From Sthenelais limicola (Eukaryota; Annelida; Polychaeta; Phyllodocida; Sigalionidae), in assembly GCA_942159475.1 (NCBI GenBank), contig OW804102.1:20712684-20776683 (forward strand): a DNA stretch of 64,000 bases, written 5' to 3'. Each line of letters starts with the position of its first letter. The first letter of the stretch is position 1. Both the position numbers and the translations under genes were made by a program. This document shows positions 58,412-64,000 of the stretch, piece by piece. Under the pieces are notes generated by a model that worked only from the letters and a program-made list of their open reading frames with translations, had not been told where the DNA came from and ran no database searches.

Positions 58412-60240
58412 CTTCTTATAAGGCTTTAGAGCGCCCACTAAGCCCTAAGCCTGTCCTGGGATTGCCTACATGTCGGTATCTTACAATACACTCTTCAATA
58501 ACACATATACCATATATATATATATCCATTGCGAAGTTGAAATAAAATCCTATAGTTACCCGATTTTTACTAGATTTTCAGAGTTTGACAATATCGAAGT
58601 CGTAATATCTTCCATTTACGATTGCAAGTAATGTTTAAATTATTAAAACTAAGGATGGTTTCATATTGTTCAGCAGTTTCTTATATTGTTATTTAACTTC
58701 ACTCTGTGGACTACGTTAGTAGATTCTTATTGTTATTTAAGTTGGAAATTGACCCACCCTGTTAATTTTCAACGTTTTCAACATTTCACAAACATTCTCT
58801 ATAATTTACCTAATTGACCATTGATGTATTAAGTAGACTGATCATACACAGCAATCTAGTCAAACGCCAACTGTAGCTATATAGGCTTCAAATATATTCG
58901 TACAAAGGTTTAGAATTATTGAGTTTCAACACTGAATACGTGAAAACACATTGTGGTGAATCTTCCGATGATTTGATTTGATTTGAAGAATTCTTTTATT
59001 TGCAAAGATGGTATATTACAGAAGGTAGTTGCGCCAATCATGATACACTCATATCATTTCCTCCGGCGAATGCCTTATTATGCGAATTCCAACTAGTTCT
59101 AGTTTGACAAAGAAATGTCCGTGGGGAATTATGTACAATTTGAAACCATCCTTCGAGACGCACCGAATAAATGTTAGAAATGTAATAGTGCACATGGAGT
59201 TCCAAGTGAAGTGCGTGTTAAGATTTGATTATCAAGCATTCATGTTCCAACTGTTTGTGGCTCCCTAAAGGCAAAGATAAATGCTTCGAATTTTGTGTAT
59301 TAAGTTTTCTATCGATGTTAAAGAACTGGCCGCGTAGTCAAATTTTCTGCACTAACATTTAATTGTAATGATAAACTGTAAATTGTAAACGTATATATAT
59401 TTTCGCGCAGATGAATTTTCCCGCACTAAGCACTTTGACACCTTTTCGCGCGGATTTAAAATCGCACAGCAAGAAAGTTTCACATCTTGTTTCTGCTATA
59501 GTTATACCTTTCGCACAGAATTTATTTTCACGTATAAAGGTGGGTGCGCGAAAATAGCGAAAATAAAATTTACTGCGCGAACATTAATACATTTATAGTA
59601 TGCAACGCTATCCAAGGCTATTGATGCCCAGATCATAGTCTCCAGCCGAACACACCATCTAGTTGTAAACGATATGCACCAGTGAATCATTGTCTGCTCC
59701 GATTGAGCTCTTATGAGTGTATTTTCAAGGTCAACAGTTGATCTACCTTGCCATTTTGACATAATATATATTGATTAGAAATTATTTAGATTACCGGTAT
59801 TGGAAATGTAGCTTATGTCAAAGATATGCAGTGAACTGGAACTCTTGAGTGTTAATTAATACAGACACCATTGGCTTTGGGCTCCAAGTCTTCACAAATC
59901 AAGGTGTCCTGGAAATTATTGTAGCTGGTGGGTCTCATGTATAGACTTGTAACAGAAGTTCTGTCCATCATTGTGCCTCACAAATGATCTCATCCCCGTG
60001 CAATTCATAATAGATAAAGGTAAAAATGGCCTGGAAAATTAGTTAATGTCGCTCTAAGGTGATTATGGTCCTTGAAACGTTCAAGAATATGCATCGTGGG
60101 ACTGACTTGGAATACAGATGGGAATCTTAGATTACCTAAAGAAACCCACAACTAACACAGAGCTAAGAAATTGTAATGAACCAAAATTATACTTGGCTAG
60201 ACCGAGGTCTGATAGGTTCAAAAACAGTATACATTTGTTA
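58412..60240. other. No gene; TTTTCGCGC cluster at 59.40-59.60 kb
   Basis: TTTTCGCGC at 59400-59408 and 59443-59451 and its inverse at 59546-59554, with several near matches (TTTCCCGCAC, TTTCGCACAG, TAGCGAAAATA). These resemble E2F sites, but the density suggests a transposon end. The rest has no supported exon. Confidence 0.45.
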
Positions 60241-60320
60241 GTCATGCGTATTTTCTAACTCTTAAAGATCAGTGATGTTCAATTTAAGGCCAATAAAAAT
60301 ATTTAAAAATATATATATAT
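60241..60320 (+). mobile_element. Short LINE tail
   Basis: TTAAGGCCAATAAAAATATT then TAAAA at 60283-60305 matches the end of the LINE at 8348-8372, preceded by a shared GTCATGCGTATTTT-like word. Only the last tens of bases are present. Confidence 0.5.
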
Positions 60321-60487
60321 GAAGAGAGCAGTACGAGGCACGAGTAATTCAGTATTACAAACTGTTGGTCATCAGCACAAGGGCTGGGTGGGGGTTGCAG
60401 AATATCAAGTATCTCCCTTCAAATTGGTTTAATTGTGAAGTGCTTACTATCAAAACGAAGCTCAGATTCAGGAGAAATGGCATATAT

Positions 60488-60722
60488 GGGTCAGATTTTC
60501 TGAAAATGTACAATTCAACTTTGCCAATCTTCTCAAATAATCCAAATTTCAGATGAAAATAAAGTTCAAAATACTGTTCAACCTAGCCAAACATATTGCT
60601 AGAATCAATGTAATGCCAAATATACTCGAATTTACCTAGTATTGACCAAAGTTCAGCCTAATTTTGCAGAATTTACTAAATGTGTACAGCTGCCAATTGT
60701 ACATTTTGTGAAAATCTGACCC
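60488..60722 (-). mobile_element. Complete MITE family M, inverted
   Basis: 235 bp with both terminal repeats (GGGTCAGATTTTCTGAAAAT / ATTTTGTGAAAATCTGACCC). Inverted relative to the 7.4-kb copy. Flanks ATAT and AAAT. Confidence 0.9.
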
Positions 60723-63700
60723 AAATATGAAGTGACTATAAACAGTTATAACTGTTTATTATTTAGTCATGATATATTGTAGCTGGGATTGGGATGTAAT
60801 ATTGAACATTGTAACATGTAATTGTTGAAGGGTTTAAATATTGTTAGCGAACTAAGAATTTAAGGGAGGGATTGACTCATTAGACGCATAAATAAATACA
60901 TTGTTCAAATGAGCGCTCAATGAAAGTAGAGCATAAATAGATATGAAACCGACAGGACAATCACATTGACATCAGTCGGTAAACCTCTTTTAAACTAAAA
61001 AAATATTGTATGATCAAACTTAAAGGGTTCTAGGTCATTCCTCCGCCAACAATGGTGATCTGGACATTAATTTCTCGCCGTTTGAGCTACTGTTCCTGTT
61101 TAAATTCATGTTTCAACTTATATAATATATTGTTAATGCATTATTCATGCTTCAACATTTAATGATATTCCATGTAGATCTATGCTGCCTGTTGACTTCA
61201 GAAATAACAACAACTACTGCATAATGTCTTTTCCGACTGTTTAATATTACATACATTAATTTATATTATTGATGTAACCTTTATGTCCGAGGAGAACCCT
61301 AATGAAGAACTAAATGGACAAGTGTGCTCCGCTGTGTACAGATGATCACTTGTTTGTGCCAGGAATACTCATAATCCTGTTAGATTTCTTAGAATCGTGC
61401 GCTCGATTAAACCTATTGAAACATCAGGTTCAACGAACAGTTGCGTCTGCTTTATAATGTGTGTCTTCAGGTATTTGATCACTTGCTGACCCTAGGTGTA
61501 TGTGGTACCAACGAGAATAGATTGGTTCTATTACATTGGTGGTACTGTTGTAGTTACCATGGCCAGCATTGCCAGATATTTAGGAACTTCATTTCTAACC
61601 AGGGGGTGTGGGGAAGAAGGAGAATGTGTGTGCGCAGACTCTGAAGGAGACCCACCTTTTAAGGCGCAGGCCCTAAATGTGTGCCGGAGGGGGACGTCTT
61701 TTTTGCAATGATATGGGGGGTGGGGGTCATGCAATTTTGCACAAACATACAAGGCGGGGGTGGGAGTGGTGGGGCACGACATTTTGCACAAGATTTTAAG
61801 GCACATGCTCCACTCCCCCCTCCCCGCAGTGGTTAATAATGAACAGCCCCTTAGATGGCTTTTCCGCAGCTTCATTCAATAACAGATTCAGAAATAAGAA
61901 TGAGACCGGCGCAAGAGTTCGGGAGGAACACTATAGTTGCATTGCTATGGCTGATATGTATTTACTTTATTTTACCTGGGGTTTACAGATCCCTGCGTGA
62001 GAGGTTTTCATCTGATTCAGGTGGTATATTTGTAACAAATTTGTAACAAAAAATTTGTTTCTGTAACAAAAAATGTGATACGTGTCCAACCGAAAGAACT
62101 ATAATAATATAATACATGTATTACATGGTAATATTTGACCGGTTGGAGGTACGAAAATGTCACTGAATATTATGGTAAGAAACATCTCAACATATAAATA
62201 AATATTAGGAAGGGTTCAAATAGACTGATACCATAAGTAAATGAAGAAAAATATTCACGCATCCATAATATAATATTTCCAGTTATCAAGGGGACATTAC
62301 GCTTCTTAGATTTCAAAAAAAGTATTAGCCATGCATTTAACAGACTATATATATAGATCAATATGCATAACCAGCTAACGTGGTTGTTCCCAATGAGTTA
62401 TACTGTAAACACAATAGGCATAATTCTTAAAGGTCAGATATAAATCGAACAAATATTATCAATCTTTACATACAGATCACAGGTATTCCCCTACATGAAC
62501 TCCTTACGGTTCTATAAATTGACTATACTTTAAGTATATATCATACACTACACAATGATTATAGTCTCCTTGGACTATCTATATCAATGATCGAGTGTTT
62601 GTAACTAATCTCATCAGACACAAATCATCATGTTCGCAATAGCTATTGTCACCGCAGTTAATCACATAATAAAAACACAGGCATTTAAAAACAAGCTATC
62701 AATTGTAAGCTAACCTCACGTGTCTACCAGGTACAGGACTTTAACTGCTCTGTTAAATTGATTGCAGTCGTCAATGGTCTTTATATGAGATGGCTATTCA
62801 TTTCATAATTGATTACCTTGATAGTACATACTGTTCTTGAACCGCAATGGATTACCTTCATCTCGAAAACCATGTACCTATATTCTGTCTTATTTAATCA
62901 AATCTCTTGCTATGAACCAACTTTAATATGGCTGATACCCTGCTCATATCAAAATGGTAACCAGTTAGATTCATTATATTTCGCAAAAGCGTCCTCTAAG
63001 ATTCCACTTGCTACCCTCAACATTATATTATATATTTCTACCATTAACCAGGCAATAACTTCAGAAATCGAATCCTTATGAACAAAAATCTAGAAAAAGT
63101 AGTATTATACATGGATCTAATGCTAACAGGAGCTGAGATATGACTTTCTCATTGCCGGTGGCAGCCATATTGGATTTTGACCTTGAAATTGACCTTGATT
63201 TTAAATAATCGTTTCAGAAATGGATTCCTCTAGCCTTAAAACCTAGTAAAATGCCATAATACATGGGTATAGTGCTAACAGCTAGGAGCTGAAATATAAC
63301 ATTCTATGTTCATAGGAGTTTTGAGTTTGGATGCCTAAAAGTGGTAGAGGCAGCCATTTTGATTATTTAATTTTTTGGTACTTTCCCATGCTCCGATTTT
63401 GTCCAACTTTTGATATGTGTTGTTCAGAACACCTGAAATTGCTAGAAACAATCATAAAACGCTTTGTTGCAATTTGTTCAGGGTAGGGCTATTTTTGAGC
63501 TTATATTGACTACTAATTTGCTTCATTACTTATAGGTTTTCGGCTGTAAATCTGATTTTTAAAATAGTAATTTAACGCATTTATATTGCACAGTCATATC
63601 GCATACCTTGCTGTGATCCAGTCGAAGCAAATTAATCCCAAATGTTGGCAGTAGATTCAGTACATTCTATTACTTTGTGGCAAATCATCACATGAATGAA

Positions 63701-64000
63701 TTTCAATACATAATGATGTAGGGCCTACCAATCAATACTATTTTTGGTTTGGCAGCAAGCACTAATTTAACTGGCTTCTAACAAAGCATTTGGGGCACTA
63801 CATTAATAGATTAACACTTTGATAAAATTGATGGTTTTCATAAGGTCAGTTAAGGACCAACATATATTATGTGTGGTAAATTAACCATATCAATCATTGA
63901 ATTGAATTCACGAAGAATTTCTTTTCGTATTCAAATCAGGGATTCGACCGATCTACATGTAATCCATGGATACTTATATTAGAGGTTGCCTACTATACAC
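60723..64000. other. No supported gene
   Basis: Short frames at 61441-61875 and 62809-63081 lack domains and trustworthy splice sites. Around 63100-63310 GTGCTAACAG/ATGCTAACAGGAGCTGA and AGCTGAAATATAAC words recur with GGCAGCCATATTGGATTTTG, typical of an old dispersed repeat. A G-rich patch with TTTGCACAA repeated lies at 61710-61790. Confidence 0.4.

Noticed and set aside
59400..59554. E2F-regulated promoter
   Set aside because: The sites match TTTTCGCGC, but they occur with many near copies and no exon nearby; a transposon-end cluster explains them better.
61496..61711. 71-codon frame with a hydrophobic stretch
   Set aside because: No signal peptide logic, no splice partners and an equally open overlapping frame.
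1..64000. tRNA, rRNA and CRISPR arrays
   Set aside because: No T-loop-like GGTTCRA with a matching cloverleaf, no rRNA-like stretch, and all direct repeats lack regular unique spacers.

Overview
The window is AT-rich animal DNA: spliced genes with GT-AG introns, TATA boxes, AATAAA signals and no bacterial features. Two host genes encode metazoan-only proteins, a three-exon Ly6/uPAR three-finger protein and an anosmin-like Cys-rich plus fibronectin-III membrane protein. With collagen-type Gly-X-Y exons and a very high load of diverse DNA transposons, LINE ends and a Ngaro-type retrotransposon, this suggests a marine invertebrate, perhaps a deuterostome. The species cannot be fixed from the sequence.

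Layout. 0.56-3.2 kb: six tandem copies of a 443/448-bp satellite unit. 3.5-5.1 kb: a repeat block of eight short units that look like 24-, 27- or 36-nt microexons. 6.9-7.3 kb: a possible TATA promoter and first exons (+). 7.4-8.4 kb: a complete MITE and a LINE 3' end. 10.5-16.0 kb: three frame-damaged collagen-like exons among repeats. 16.8-17.8 kb: a Ty3/gypsy fragment (-). 17.8-20.2 kb: a gene-free segment bounded by clusters of a TCGGCCGA-type palindrome. 20.2-22.2 kb: nested duplications around a C-rich minisatellite. 22.3-23.5 kb: a 5'-truncated piggyBac transposase (-). 23.9-25.9 kb: a possible TIR element. 30.5-34.1 kb: a second segment bounded by palindrome clusters (TTAACGT type), holding a LINE 3' end. 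34.1-38.6 kb: no gene, old repeats and hairpins. 38.65-43.1 kb: the anosmin-like gene (+), with decayed ex-coding tail sequence to about 43.73 kb. 44.5-45.8 kb: an LTR- or promoter-like segment. 48.8-57.6 kb: the Ly6 gene (-), whose second intron holds a complete 4.9-kb Ngaro-type element at 50.83-55.73 kb. 57.9-64 kb: a Tigger-like MITE, two more MITE copies and anonymous DNA.

The two host genes have no evident functional link. The Ly6 gene appears intact from TATA box to poly(A) signal, although a retrotransposon sits 28 bp from a splice donor. The anosmin-like gene keeps all its splice sites, but its reading frame is damaged in several places and its last exon carries a poly(A) insertion with a target-site duplication. 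The most notable signals are the Ngaro element inside the Ly6 gene, the microexon-like array, the decaying anosmin-like gene, a very common short MITE that also contributed to the satellite monomer, and four clusters built from four different short palindromes.
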